A DNA stretch of 64,000 nt from NCBI RefSeq assembly GCF_014639655.1, contig NZ_BMGB01000001.1, forward strand, positions 1,752,882 through 1,816,881, read 5' to 3'. Positions 10,820 through 19,971 of this stretch are shown in pieces. A model generated the notes under the pieces. It ran no database searches. It worked only from the letters and a program-made list of their open reading frames with translations, and was not told the origin of the DNA. Both the position numbers and the translations under genes were made by a program. Every line of letters starts with the position of its first letter. Within the stretch, counting starts at the first letter, position 1. The DNA comes from Conyzicola nivalis. GTDB taxonomy: Bacteria > Actinomycetota > Actinomycetes > Actinomycetales > Microbacteriaceae.

Positions 10820-12133
10820 ATGGCTGTTTCTGGGTGGTTCGTCATTCTGGTCGCGGCCGGCATCGTGCCGGTCGTGCTCTTCGACGACCCCGCCGCACTC
10901 TACCTCTGGCTGCTCTTCGTCACGCTGCTCGCCGCCGTCGACCTGCTGCTGGCCGCGTCCCCGCGCCGCATCACCCTCGAGCGGGTGCTGCCCGGTCCCG
11001 TGCGCCTCGGCGAGCGGGTCGAGTCGACGCTGTACCTCACGAATACGGGCAGACGACGGATGCGCGCCATCGTTCGCGACGGCTGGCCGCCCTCCGCGGT
11101 AGCGACTCCCTCGCGCCACCGGGTCACCGTGCCCGCCGCCGAACGACGGTCGATCGTCACGGCGCTCACGCCCTTCCGCCGCGGGGAACGCCGGTCGGCC
11201 CACGTGACCCTGCGGTCGTTCGGGCCGCTCGGGCTGCTCGCCCGGCAGGCGTCGATCGTGGTGCCAGGGTCGATCATGGTGCTGCCGCCCTTCACCTCGC
11301 GCAAACATCTGCCGTCGCGGCTGGCCCGGCTGCGCGAGCTCGACGGCGCGACGAGCGTGATGGTGCGCGGCCAGGGCACCGAGTTCGACAGCCTGCGCGA
11401 CTACGTGCGCGGCGACGACGTGCGCTCGATCGACTGGCGTGCCACCGCCCGCCGCAACGACCCCGCCACGAACAGCCAGAAACTCGTGGTGCGCACCTGG
11501 CGTCCCGAGCGCGACCGCCGCGTCGTGATCGTCGTGGACAGCGGACGCACCTCGGCCGCCCGCATCGACAACGAGCCACGCATCGACACGGCGTTCGAGT
11601 CGGCGCTGCTGCTCGCGGCGCTCGCGAGCCGCGCGGGCGACCGGGTCGACCTCGTGGTGTACGACCGCCGGGTGCGCGGGCGGGTGCAGGGGGCCAGCGG
11701 GCCCGAGCTGCTGAACCGCATGGTCGGGGCGATGGCGCCGATCGAACCCGAGCTCATCGAGATGGACTGGAGCGCGATCCCCGGTCTCGTGCGGTCGGTC
11801 ACATCGCAGCACGCGCTCGTGGTGCTCGCGACGTCGATCGACGCGCCCGGCGCGTCGCGGGGGTTGCTGGCCGTGCTGCCCCAGCTGACCAAGCGACACA
11901 CCGTGCTCGTCTCGTCGGTGGTCGACCCGACGGTGCTGGCCCTCACGACCCGGCGCGGCGACAGCACGGAGGTCTACCGCGCGGCGGCCGGCGAACGGGC
12001 ACTGCTCGACCTGGCCCGCGTCTCGGCCGCCATCCGACAGCTCGGAGGCGACGTCGTCACGGGTTCCCCCGCTGACCTGCCGCCCGCGCTGGCCGACCGG
12101 TACATCGCGCTCAAGGCGGCCGGGCGGCTTTAA
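10820..12133 (+). CDS. DUF58 domain-containing protein (VWA-like)
   Basis: 437 residues. Two membrane segments at about 7-22 and 26-46 are followed by a beta-rich region and the DUF58 signature near residues 190-218 (FDSLRDYVRGDDVRSIDWRA). VVIVVDSGRTS at about 235-245 has the DxGxTS form of a VWA metal site, slightly altered from the usual DxSxS. DUF58 proteins are the usual partners of MoxR. This is the last gene of the plus-strand run. In related genomes the SpoIIM and RDD genes follow directly; here a fur-katA pair comes first. Confidence 0.9.
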   Translation: MAVSGWFVILVAAGIVPVVLFDDPAALYLWLLFVTLLAAVDLLLAASPRRITLERVLPGPVRLGERVESTLYLTNTGRRRMRAIVRDGWPPSAVATPSRHRVTVPAAERRSIVTALTPFRRGERRSAHVTLRSFGPLGLLARQASIVVPGSIMVLPPFTSRKHLPSRLARLRELDGATSVMVRGQGTEFDSLRDYVRGDDVRSIDWRATARRNDPATNSQKLVVRTWRPERDRRVVIVVDSGRTSAARIDNEPRIDTAFESALLLAALASRAGDRVDLVVYDRRVRGRVQGASGPELLNRMVGAMAPIEPELIEMDWSAIPGLVRSVTSQHALVVLATSIDAPGASRGLLAVLPQLTKRHTVLVSSVVDPTVLALTTRRGDSTEVYRAAAGERALLDLARVSAAIRQLGGDVVTGSPADLPPALADRYIALKAAGRL

Positions 12134-12140
12134 CGGCGGA

Positions 12141-12205
12141 AGGCCGCCCGAGCCGCACCGATTCCCCGAGGGGTTTCGATACGGCAGCGGGCGGCCTACT
12201 CAACC
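12141..12205. repeat. Large palindromic intergenic element, probably also a two-way terminator
   Basis: AGGCCGCCCG (12141-12150) pairs perfectly with CGGGCGGCCT (12188-12197). GCCG/CGGC and CCCCGAGGGG are nested inside. The second half carries GGTTTCGATACG ... CTACTCAACC (12172-12205), which looks like the palindromic repeat scattered through Microbacteriaceae genomes; that family link is from memory and unchecked. It sits between the convergent DUF58 and catalase genes. Confidence 0.65.
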
Positions 12206-12215
12206 GGTGGTTCTG

Positions 12216-13712
12216 CTACTCCGCGACGCCCACGAACTCGGCTGCCTCGTTCGGGGTCTCCCCCGGCGTCTGCAGGTTGCGGCGCAGGGCGGCGCCCAGA
12301 CGGGCGTCGACGTTCGTCCAGTACTGGATGGCGCGCTCGCGGATCTCGGGCACCGTCGTGCCGCCGACCGCTCCCGTGATGGTCTCGAGGAAGCGCTCCT
12401 TGGCGGCCTCGTCGAAGACGTCGCGGTAGAGCGTTCCGGCCTGACCGAAGTCACTGTCCTCGGCGTGCAACGTCGCCGCCGTGCGGATCAGCTCGCCGTC
12501 CGACTCCCAGCTGCCCGCTCCCGCGAGCGCGGGGTCGGCGGTCGGGCCGCCGAACGAGTTGGGCGCGTAGACGGGCGCCGACGCGGGCTTGTAACCGTGA
12601 CGGGTCGCGCCATCCTGCGAGTAGTTGTGCACGGGCGACTTCGGCGCGTTGACCGGGATCTCGTTGTAGTTCGTGCCGACGCGGTAGCGCTGGGCGTCGG
12701 GGTACGAGAACACGCGGGCCATCAGCATTTTGTCGGGGCTGATGTCGATGCCCGGAACCGTGTTCGCCGGCGAGAAGGCAGCCTGCTCGATCTCGGCGAA
12801 GAAGTTCTCGGGGTTGCGGTTCAGGGTCTTGGTGCCGACCTTGATGAGCGGGTAGTCGGCGTGCGGCCAGACCTTGGTGAGGTCGAACGGGTTGAACCGG
12901 TAGGACTTCGCGTCGTCGTAGGGCATGATCTGCACGTGCAGGTCCCACGACGGGAAGTTGCCCGCCTCGATGGCCTCGTAGAGGTCGCGGCGGTAGTAGT
13001 CGGCGTCGGCACCGGCGATGTCCTGCGCCTCGGCGCCGACCATCTCGATGTTGCCCTGGTTCGACGTGAAGTGGTACTTGACCCAGAAGCGCTCGCCCGT
13101 GGCGTTGATCCACTGGTAGGTGTGCGATCCGAAGCCGGGCATCTCGCGCCACGAGCGCGGCAGGCCGCGGTCGCCCATGAGGTAGGTGACCTGGTGGGCC
13201 GACTCGGGCGAGAGGGTCCAGAAGTCCCACTGCATGTCGGCGTCCCGCAGGCCGGAACCCGGGAGTCGCTTCTGCGAGTGGATGAAGTCGGGGAACTTGA
13301 TGCCGTCGCGGATGAAGAACACCGGGGTGTTGTTGCCGACAATGTCGTAGTTGCCCTCGGAGGTGTAGAACTTCACCGAGTAGCCGCGCACGTCGCGCCA
13401 GGTGTCGGGCGAACCCTGTTCTCCGGCGACGGAGGAGAAACGCGTGAGGGTGGGGGTGGATGCACCGGGCTGGAAGACCGCCGCACGGGTGTACGCCGAG
13501 ACGTCGCCGGTCACGACGAACTCGCCGTGCGCTCCGCCGCCCTTGGCGTGCACGACCCGCTCCGGAATGCGCTCGCGGTTGAACTGCGCCAGCTTCTCGA
13601 CGAGGTAGCGGTCGTGCAGTGCGGTCACGCCGTCGGCGCCCGCGGTGAGGGAGTGGGCGTCGCTCGGGACGGCGGAACCCGTCTGGCTCGTCGTGTACTG
13701 GTCGTCAGTCAT
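12216..13712 (-). CDS. katA: Clade-type monofunctional haem catalase
   Basis: 498 residues, the small-subunit catalase length. Catalytic His55 lies in [18 protein letters not shown], the Asn side in [16 protein letters not shown], and the haem-binding tyrosine in [23 protein letters not shown] and the C-terminal NADPH-type region follow. It breaks down hydrogen peroxide to water and oxygen. The usual GAGAFG after the catalytic His reads GGGAHG here, a small deviation. AAGGAG sits 6 bases before the ATG. It is 37 bases downstream of a Fur-family gene on the same strand, so it should be peroxide- or iron-controlled by that regulator. Confidence 0.97.
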   Translation of the reverse strand: MTDDQYTTSQTGSAVPSDAHSLTAGADGVTALHDRYLVEKLAQFNRERIPERVVHAKGGGAHGEFVVTGDVSAYTRAAVFQPGASTPTLTRFSSVAGEQGSPDTWRDVRGYSVKFYTSEGNYDIVGNNTPVFFIRDGIKFPDFIHSQKRLPGSGLRDADMQWDFWTLSPESAHQVTYLMGDRGLPRSWREMPGFGSHTYQWINATGERFWVKYHFTSNQGNIEMVGAEAQDIAGADADYYRRDLYEAIEAGNFPSWDLHVQIMPYDDAKSYRFNPFDLTKVWPHADYPLIKVGTKTLNRNPENFFAEIEQAAFSPANTVPGIDISPDKMLMARVFSYPDAQRYRVGTNYNEIPVNAPKSPVHNYSQDGATRHGYKPASAPVYAPNSFGGPTADPALAGAGSWESDGELIRTAATLHAEDSDFGQAGTLYRDVFDEAAKERFLETITGAVGGTTVPEIRERAIQYWTNVDARLGAALRRNLQTPGETPNEAAEFVGVAE

Positions 13713-13749
13713 GGATCTCCTTGATTGGTGCTGATTGCAATTGCTGGTG

Positions 13750-14175
13750 TTACCGGGAGGGGGCGCTCTGGCAGTCAGCGCAGAGGCCCCAGAAAGTCAC
13801 TTCGGCACTGGCGAGCGTGAAGCCCGCTGTGTCGGACGGGGTGAGGCACGGCGCGTGGCCCACGACGCACTCGACGTCGGCGACGGCACCGCACGAGGTG
13901 CAGACGATGTGGTGATGGTTGTCGCCGATGCGACGCTCGTACCGCGCGGCCGAATTGGCCGGTTCGATCTTGCGCAGCAGGCCGGCCGCGGTGAGGTCGG
14001 CGAGGACGTTGTGCACGCTCTGCAGGGACGTGCCGGCGTCGGCCTCGACGAGCAACCGGTGCAGGGTGACCGCGTCGCTGTGCGGGGAGCTCTCGAGGGC
14101 GTCGAGCAGCGCGCGCCGGCCCGCGGTGACGCGCAGACCGGCCTCGTGCAGTTCGCGCTCTGAGGTCGTCGGCAT
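13750..14175 (-). CDS. Fur family transcriptional regulator (FurA/CatR-like)
   Basis: 141 residues. The N-terminal winged helix is about 5-80 ([31 protein letters not shown]...). The metal-binding C-terminus has HHH at 87-89, C92/C95 and C132/C135, the two CxxC pairs of the structural zinc site. It lies directly upstream of the catalase in the same operon, as furA does for katG or catR for catA in other actinobacteria, so it probably represses the pair until peroxide or metal status changes. The start at ATG 14175 is supported by a -10-like TATGGT exactly 6 bases upstream (leaderless). Confidence 0.94.
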   Translation of the reverse strand: MPTTSERELHEAGLRVTAGRRALLDALESSPHSDAVTLHRLLVEADAGTSLQSVHNVLADLTAAGLLRKIEPANSAARYERRIGDNHHHIVCTSCGAVADVECVVGHAPCLTPSDTAGFTLASAEVTFWGLCADCQSAPSR

Positions 14176-14181
14176 CCGACA

Positions 14182-14209
14182 ACCATAGTCTTTATCGTGA
14201 ACGATTCAA
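14182..14209 (-). promoter_or_regulatory. fur-katA promoter with palindromic operator in the spacer
   Basis: Read on the minus strand, TTGAAT (-35), a 16-base spacer and TATGGT (-10, 14187-14182) lie 6 bases before the fur ATG. The spacer end overlaps the palindrome ATCGT-GA-ACGAT (14194-14205). A Fur dimer bound there would block RNA polymerase, so autoregulation is likely; this is inferred from position. Confidence 0.6.
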
Positions 14210-14227
14210 AATAAGCCGACCGGGTCG

Positions 14228-15223
14228 TCAGCCGGCCACGAGCCGCTTCGCCCCGGCCTCGAACTCGTCGAGGTCACCCGTCTGGCCGGCACGGAAGGCC
14301 CGGCCGCCGAGGACCCACTGGTAGGCGAGGAACCCCGCGAGCGCGACCGTGCCGATGCCGATCTTGATCGCCCACGGCCAATCCTGCCTGGTGATGTAGC
14401 CCTCGATGAGCCCCGAGACGAGCAGCGCGAAGATGAGGCCGATCGCGACGGTGAACAGGGCGCGGCCGTCCTCGGCGATCGCCTGCCCGCGCGTGCGTGC
14501 GCCCGGCGCAATCCACGACCAGCCGATGCGGATGCCGGCCGCCCCCGCGACGAAGATGGCGTAGAGCTCGAGCTGCCCGTGCGGTGCGATGTAGAGGAAG
14601 AACACGTCGAGGCGGTCGTAATCCTGCATGATCGCGGCGGTCAGCCCGAGCTGCTGCGCGTTGCTGAACACGATGTAGGGCGTGTAGAAGCCGACGATGC
14701 CGTAGGCCACGGCCTGTGCCGCGATCCAGGCGTTGTTGGTCCAGACGAAGCTGGTGAACGAACTGCCCGGGTTGTCGGAGTAGTAGTTGACGAAGTCTTC
14801 TTTGGCGTAGCGCTCGAGGGCGCTCGGGTCGCCCTGCGTTGCGAGCACCTGCGGGTTCGAGATCGCCCAGAACGCGTACAGGGCGCCGATCGCGAAACTC
14901 GCGAGGGTGACAGCGAGGCAGAGCCAGCGGATGCGGTAGAGAGCGGCCGGCAGCTGCAGCACGAAGAAGCCGAGCAGCTGCTGCAGCACGTTCGCGGGGA
15001 CTCCCGTGAACCTCTGGCGCGCGCGCGACAGCGACAGCGACAACCGGTCGCCCTGCAGTGACTGCCCCGTCGTGGTCTTGATCACCGAGAGCTGGGTCGC
15101 CCCCGACTGGTAGCGGTCGATCAGCTCGTCGGCCTCGGGACCGGTGAACTGGCGCTGGCGACCCAAACGGGCAAGCCGATCCCATTCTTCGCGGTGAGCG
15201 GCGGCGTAGGCGTCGAGGTCCAT
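14228..15223 (-). CDS. Stage II sporulation protein M-like membrane protein (SpoIIM/DUF95)
   Basis: 331 residues from ATG 15223 (MDLDAYAAAHREEWDRL), the N-terminus normal for the actinobacterial family; an in-frame ATG at 15241 would add six residues. The first 100 residues are polar and helical, then about five membrane segments follow. SpoIIM works in peptidoglycan remodelling during Bacillus sporulation, but non-sporulating actinobacteria carry this form next to RDD, MoxR and DUF58 genes, and its role there is unknown. It is divergent from the RDD gene with little or no gap, so the two share a promoter region. Confidence 0.85.
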   Translation of the reverse strand: MDLDAYAAAHREEWDRLARLGRQRQFTGPEADELIDRYQSGATQLSVIKTTTGQSLQGDRLSLSLSRARQRFTGVPANVLQQLLGFFVLQLPAALYRIRWLCLAVTLASFAIGALYAFWAISNPQVLATQGDPSALERYAKEDFVNYYSDNPGSSFTSFVWTNNAWIAAQAVAYGIVGFYTPYIVFSNAQQLGLTAAIMQDYDRLDVFFLYIAPHGQLELYAIFVAGAAGIRIGWSWIAPGARTRGQAIAEDGRALFTVAIGLIFALLVSGLIEGYITRQDWPWAIKIGIGTVALAGFLAYQWVLGGRAFRAGQTGDLDEFEAGAKRLVAG

Positions 15224-15239
15224 CTGCTTAAATGATGTC

Positions 15240-16145
15240 ATGCCGCGACCCTCCGCGAACGACCAGTCTGTTCAGCGTCTGCCCGCGCCGCGCCTCCCTC
15301 AGCCGGGCCACTCGGACCAGCTCGAGATGGATGACACGATCATGACCGGCGAGGCCGTCGCTCTCGACCTGCGTACCGCGAGCTTCGTGCTGCGGTCTGC
15401 CGGGGCGATCATCGACTTCGTCGCCTACATCGGTCTCTTCCTGCTGCTGATCCTGGTGGTCTTCCCCGCCATCGAGGCAAGCTTCGGCGGCTTCGACGAC
15501 GCGATCCGCACGGCGCTCATCGTCGCCGGCCTCGTCATCTCGATCGTGGTCACCCCGGTTGCCGTGGAACTGCTCAGCCACGGACGCTCGCTCGGCAAGC
15601 TCGCGGTCGGCGCCCGCATCGTGCGCGACGACGGCGGCGCCATCGGCTTCCGGCACGCGTTCATCCGCGCCCTCACTGGCGTGATCGAGATCTACACGAC
15701 CTTCGGCGGGTTCGCCGTCGTGGTCTCGCTGCTCAACGCGCGCTCGAAGCGACTCGGCGACCTGCTGGCCGGAACGTACAGCCAGTACGAGCGGGTGTCG
15801 AAGGCGACCTCGCCGGTCTACGGCGTGCCGGTGCAGCTCGGACAGTGGGCGCTCACCGCCGACGTCGCGCGCATGCCCGACCGGTTGGCGCGTCGTGTCA
15901 GCGCCTTCCTCGCCCAGGCCGGGAAGCTCACCCCGCAGACCCGGGTGCGGCTGGGCAACGAGCTGGCCGCGGAGGTCGCCCCCTACGTCTCCCCCGTGCC
16001 GCCGGTCGAGGCTGAACTGTTCCTGGCCGGCGTCGCCGCGGTGCGCCGCGACCGCGAGTACACCGCGCTGCAGCTGGAGGCCCGCGGTCTCGACCGGCTG
16101 AAGCCCGTGTTGGGCGGGCTGCCGAACGGCTTCCCCGAGCGGTAG
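15240..16145 (+). CDS. RDD family membrane protein
   Basis: Up to 301 residues. The RDD domain spans about 40-175 with three membrane segments, starting TASFVLRSAGAIIDFVAYIG and including the SLGKLAVGARIVRDDGG block. The C-terminal 120 residues are soluble. The function of the family is not settled; some members relate to ion or sodium tolerance. Start uncertain: ATG 15240 has TTAAAT 6 bases upstream, an imperfect leaderless pattern; ATG 15327 (MDDTIMTGEAVAL) would leave room for a divergent promoter and fits the family length better. It belongs to the same conserved cluster as the MoxR and DUF58 genes. Confidence 0.85.
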   Translation: MPRPSANDQSVQRLPAPRLPQPGHSDQLEMDDTIMTGEAVALDLRTASFVLRSAGAIIDFVAYIGLFLLLILVVFPAIEASFGGFDDAIRTALIVAGLVISIVVTPVAVELLSHGRSLGKLAVGARIVRDDGGAIGFRHAFIRALTGVIEIYTTFGGFAVVVSLLNARSKRLGDLLAGTYSQYERVSKATSPVYGVPVQLGQWALTADVARMPDRLARRVSAFLAQAGKLTPQTRVRLGNELAAEVAPYVSPVPPVEAELFLAGVAAVRRDREYTALQLEARGLDRLKPVLGGLPNGFPER

Positions 16146-16164
16146 CGGCGGCGCACGTCGCAGG

Positions 16165-16219
16165 TTTTGGTCGCTAGTTGCGCTTGAACCGCGCGCGGTC
16201 GCGCATCAAGTGACCAAAA
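16165..16219. terminator. Nested inverted repeat between convergent RDD and ahcY genes
   Basis: TTTTGGTC (16165-16172) pairs with GACCAAAA (16212-16219), CTTGA (16183-16187) with TCAAG (16206-16210), and CCGCGCGCGG (16189-16198) is a palindrome at the centre. T-runs at one end and A-runs at the other allow termination in both directions. The unusual layout, with an unpaired left-side insert, resembles a small dispersed element. Confidence 0.6.
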
Positions 16220-16272
16220 GAGTCGCGGATGCGCCCGGGCTCAGAACCGCTCCCTCGTCTCGCGAGCGGCGC

Positions 16273-17787
<1,515 letters not shown>

Positions 17788-17831
17788 GCGTCTATTGTCA
17801 CACCCGCCACCACCGCGTGGCCCGCGATTCG

Positions 17832-19253
17832 CTACTGTTCGCGGATGATGGCGAGAACGGAGTCGCGCACGGACTCCATTTTCTCCTTGGTGCCGGCTTC
17901 GACGTTGAGGCGCAGCAGCGGCTCGGTGTTCGAGGGACGAACGTTGAACCACCAGAACGCGTCATCCGAAGCGGGGCCGGTGACCGTGAGGCCGTCGAGC
18001 TCGTCGAACTCGCCGACGCCGGTGTAGGCGGTTACGATGCGCTCGTACGCGGCGGGCACGTCGGTGACCGTCGAGTTGATCTCGCCACTGAGGAAGTAGG
18101 GGTCGTACTGGGCGGCGAACGCGGAGAGCGGCTCGGACTGGTGGCCGAACTCGGCGAGCAGGTGCATCGCGGCCAGCATGCCGTTGTCGGCGCCCCAGAA
18201 ATCGCGGAAGTAGTAGTGCGCCGAGTGCTCGCCGCCGAAGATCGCACCGGTGGCCTTCATCTGATCCTTGATCAGCGAGTGGCCGACGTTGGTGCGGATA
18301 GCAGTAGCGCCGGCCGCCTCGATCGTCTGCGGCACGATGAGCGAGGTGATGAGGTTGTGCAGCACGACGATGTCGAGCTCGGGCTCGATGCCACGAACGC
18401 GGGTGATCTCGCGCAGGGCGACGATGGCGGCCACGGCGGACGGGGTGACCGCGTCGCCCTTCTCATCGACGACGAAGCAGCGGTCGGCGTCGCCGTCGAA
18501 CGCCAGCCCGAGGTCGGCGCCGTGTTCGACGACGGCCTTCTGCAGGTCGACGATGTTGGCGGGTTCGAGCGGGTTGGCTTCGTGGTTCGGGAAGGTCCCG
18601 TCGAGCTCGAAGTACATCGGGATGATCTCGATCGGCAGTGCGGCGAGACCGGCGGCCTCGCCGAGCACGGCGGGAACGGTGAGCCCGCCCATACCGTTGC
18701 CCGCGTCGACGACGACACGGATCGGACGGATGCCGCTGAGGTCGACGAGCTTGCGGAGGTACGCGGCGTAGTCAGCGAGCACGTTGACCTCGCGGAACGA
18801 GCCCGGCGCTTCGATGGCCGCGATGCCGTCGGCAAGGTACGCGGTCGCGCGGTCGCGGATCGCCGCGAGGCCCGTGTTGAGGCTGATGCCCTGGGCGCCG
18901 GCGCGGCTGAACTTGATGCCGTTGTATGTGGCCGGGTTGTGGCTGGCGGTGAACATGGCGGCGGGAGCGCCGAGCGAGCCGGACGCGAAGTAGGTCTCGT
19001 CGGTGGAGCACAGGCCGATCGACACGACGTTGGCTCCGCGTGCCTGGGCGCCACGAGCGAAGGCGGAGGCGAACTCGGGCGAGGAGTCGCGCATGTCGTG
19101 GCCGACGACGACGTCGGTTCCCGCCGCGCCGATTTCGTCGACGAACCCGGCCGCGAGGGCGCTGACGACCTCGCTGGTGAGCTGGCTGCCGACGAGGCCG
19201 CGCACGTCGTACGTCTTAACGAACTGGGTCAGATCAATGGGGAAAGAATTCAC
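17832..19253 (-). CDS. manB: Phosphomannomutase / phosphoglucomutase
   Basis: 473 residues. The phosphoserine loop is [15 protein letters not shown] (Ser104), the metal loop [14 protein letters not shown] (DGDAD 253-257), the sugar-binding loop [12 protein letters not shown], and the phosphate-binding end [15 protein letters not shown]. It interconverts mannose 6-phosphate and mannose 1-phosphate, feeding GDP-mannose for the dehydratases and mannosyl lipids encoded further on; glucose phosphates may also be used. The start GTG 19253 overlaps the DUF3499 stop by 4 bases (GTGA), so translation is probably coupled. The order DUF3499-manB matches M. tuberculosis Rv3258c-Rv3257c. Confidence 0.93.
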   Translation of the reverse strand: MNSFPIDLTQFVKTYDVRGLVGSQLTSEVVSALAAGFVDEIGAAGTDVVVGHDMRDSSPEFASAFARGAQARGANVVSIGLCSTDETYFASGSLGAPAAMFTASHNPATYNGIKFSRAGAQGISLNTGLAAIRDRATAYLADGIAAIEAPGSFREVNVLADYAAYLRKLVDLSGIRPIRVVVDAGNGMGGLTVPAVLGEAAGLAALPIEIIPMYFELDGTFPNHEANPLEPANIVDLQKAVVEHGADLGLAFDGDADRCFVVDEKGDAVTPSAVAAIVALREITRVRGIEPELDIVVLHNLITSLIVPQTIEAAGATAIRTNVGHSLIKDQMKATGAIFGGEHSAHYYFRDFWGADNGMLAAMHLLAEFGHQSEPLSAFAAQYDPYFLSGEINSTVTDVPAAYERIVTAYTGVGEFDELDGLTVTGPASDDAFWWFNVRPSNTEPLLRLNVEAGTKEKMESVRDSVLAIIREQ

Positions 19254-19456
19254 GACCCCAAAACTACATGACGGATGACCTGCCACCCCTGAGGCACGGA
19301 CATCCGCTCGGCATGTCTGGAGCACAGGTCGTAGCTGTGGGGCTCGGCCTTCTGGCTGAGCGGACCGAGCACCGCCATCGAATCCGCGTACACGTAGGTG
19401 AGGGTCGCCACGGCTGCGTGGTTGCACGTCACCTTGCTGCACGGTCGGGGGCTCAT
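19250..19456 (-). CDS. DUF3499 family small protein
   Basis: 68 residues from ATG 19456 (MSPRPCSKVTCNHAAVATL). Four conserved cysteine/histidine positions (C6, C11, and C and H in YDLCSRHAERM) suggest a small zinc-binding fold. The block TYVYADSMAVLGPLSQKAEPHSYDLC is the family core. It is found only in actinobacteria, next to phosphomannomutase and whiB genes; the function is unknown. TAGGCT lies 10 bases before the ATG, with a run of G between that could serve as a weak Shine-Dalgarno. An upstream in-frame start at 19504 would add 16 residues without family similarity. Confidence 0.88.
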   Translation of the reverse strand: MSPRPCSKVTCNHAAVATLTYVYADSMAVLGPLSQKAEPHSYDLCSRHAERMSVPQGWQVIRHVVLGS

Positions 19457-19509
19457 CGTGCCCCCCAGCCTAGAACCACCCACCGGCATCGGGCGAACGC
19501 GCACCGCAA

Positions 19510-19515
19510 TACACT
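19510..19515 (+). promoter_or_regulatory. -10-like TACACT, leaderless promoter for 19522
   Basis: TACACT lies exactly 6 bases before the ATG at 19522, placing the expected transcription start at or next to the start codon. No Shine-Dalgarno is visible. It is divergent from the DUF3499 gene. Confidence 0.5.
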
Positions 19516-19521
19516 GGATGG

Positions 19522-19965
19522 ATGGTCAGATCGCGAAGGAGCAGCGCACGGGCTTCGACACGTGGTCGCTCGCGCGACCGGCACGGTCGCGGCATCCGCG
19601 CCGCGGTCACGGGCCCCCACCTCCCCCCGCTGAACAGCCGCTCGGACATCTTCGACATGACGATCGCCTCGACCGCGGAGTACCTCAAAGACATCTGGCC
19701 GAGCGAGCTGGCGAACGTCGTGTTCGAGGTCGCCGCGATGCCCGCCGAACTGGGCACGTCGCCCGGCGTGGACCGCTGGCGGGTGTTCCCGGCGCAGAAC
19801 CGCGTCGTGCTGTACCGCCTGCCGATCGAGCGCCTGTCTCACCTGCACCGTCACGACGAGCTGCACCGCCGCATGATGATCGAGACCTGCGTGTTCCGCG
19901 CCGTCGCCGAGCTGCTCGGCAAGGACCCGTGGGATCTCGCCCCCGACCGCTACCGCAACCACTGA
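19522..19965 (+). CDS. Zincin-like "metallopeptidase family" protein without visible HExxH
   Basis: 147 residues. The N-terminal 40 are basic, then a region from about residue 45 (FDMTIASTAEYLKDIWPSELANVVFEVAAMP) follows the minimal metallopeptidase family found beside DUF3499 in actinobacteria (Rv3259 position). Where the family name implies HExxH, the sequence reads MMIETCVFRAVAELLG, so no zinc-protease motif is visible and peptidase activity is doubtful. It is divergent from DUF3499 and convergent with DUF5719. Confidence 0.8.
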   Translation: MVRSRRSSARASTRGRSRDRHGRGIRAAVTGPHLPPLNSRSDIFDMTIASTAEYLKDIWPSELANVVFEVAAMPAELGTSPGVDRWRVFPAQNRVVLYRLPIERLSHLHRHDELHRRMMIETCVFRAVAELLGKDPWDLAPDRYRNH

Positions 19966-19971
19966 ACCTGG

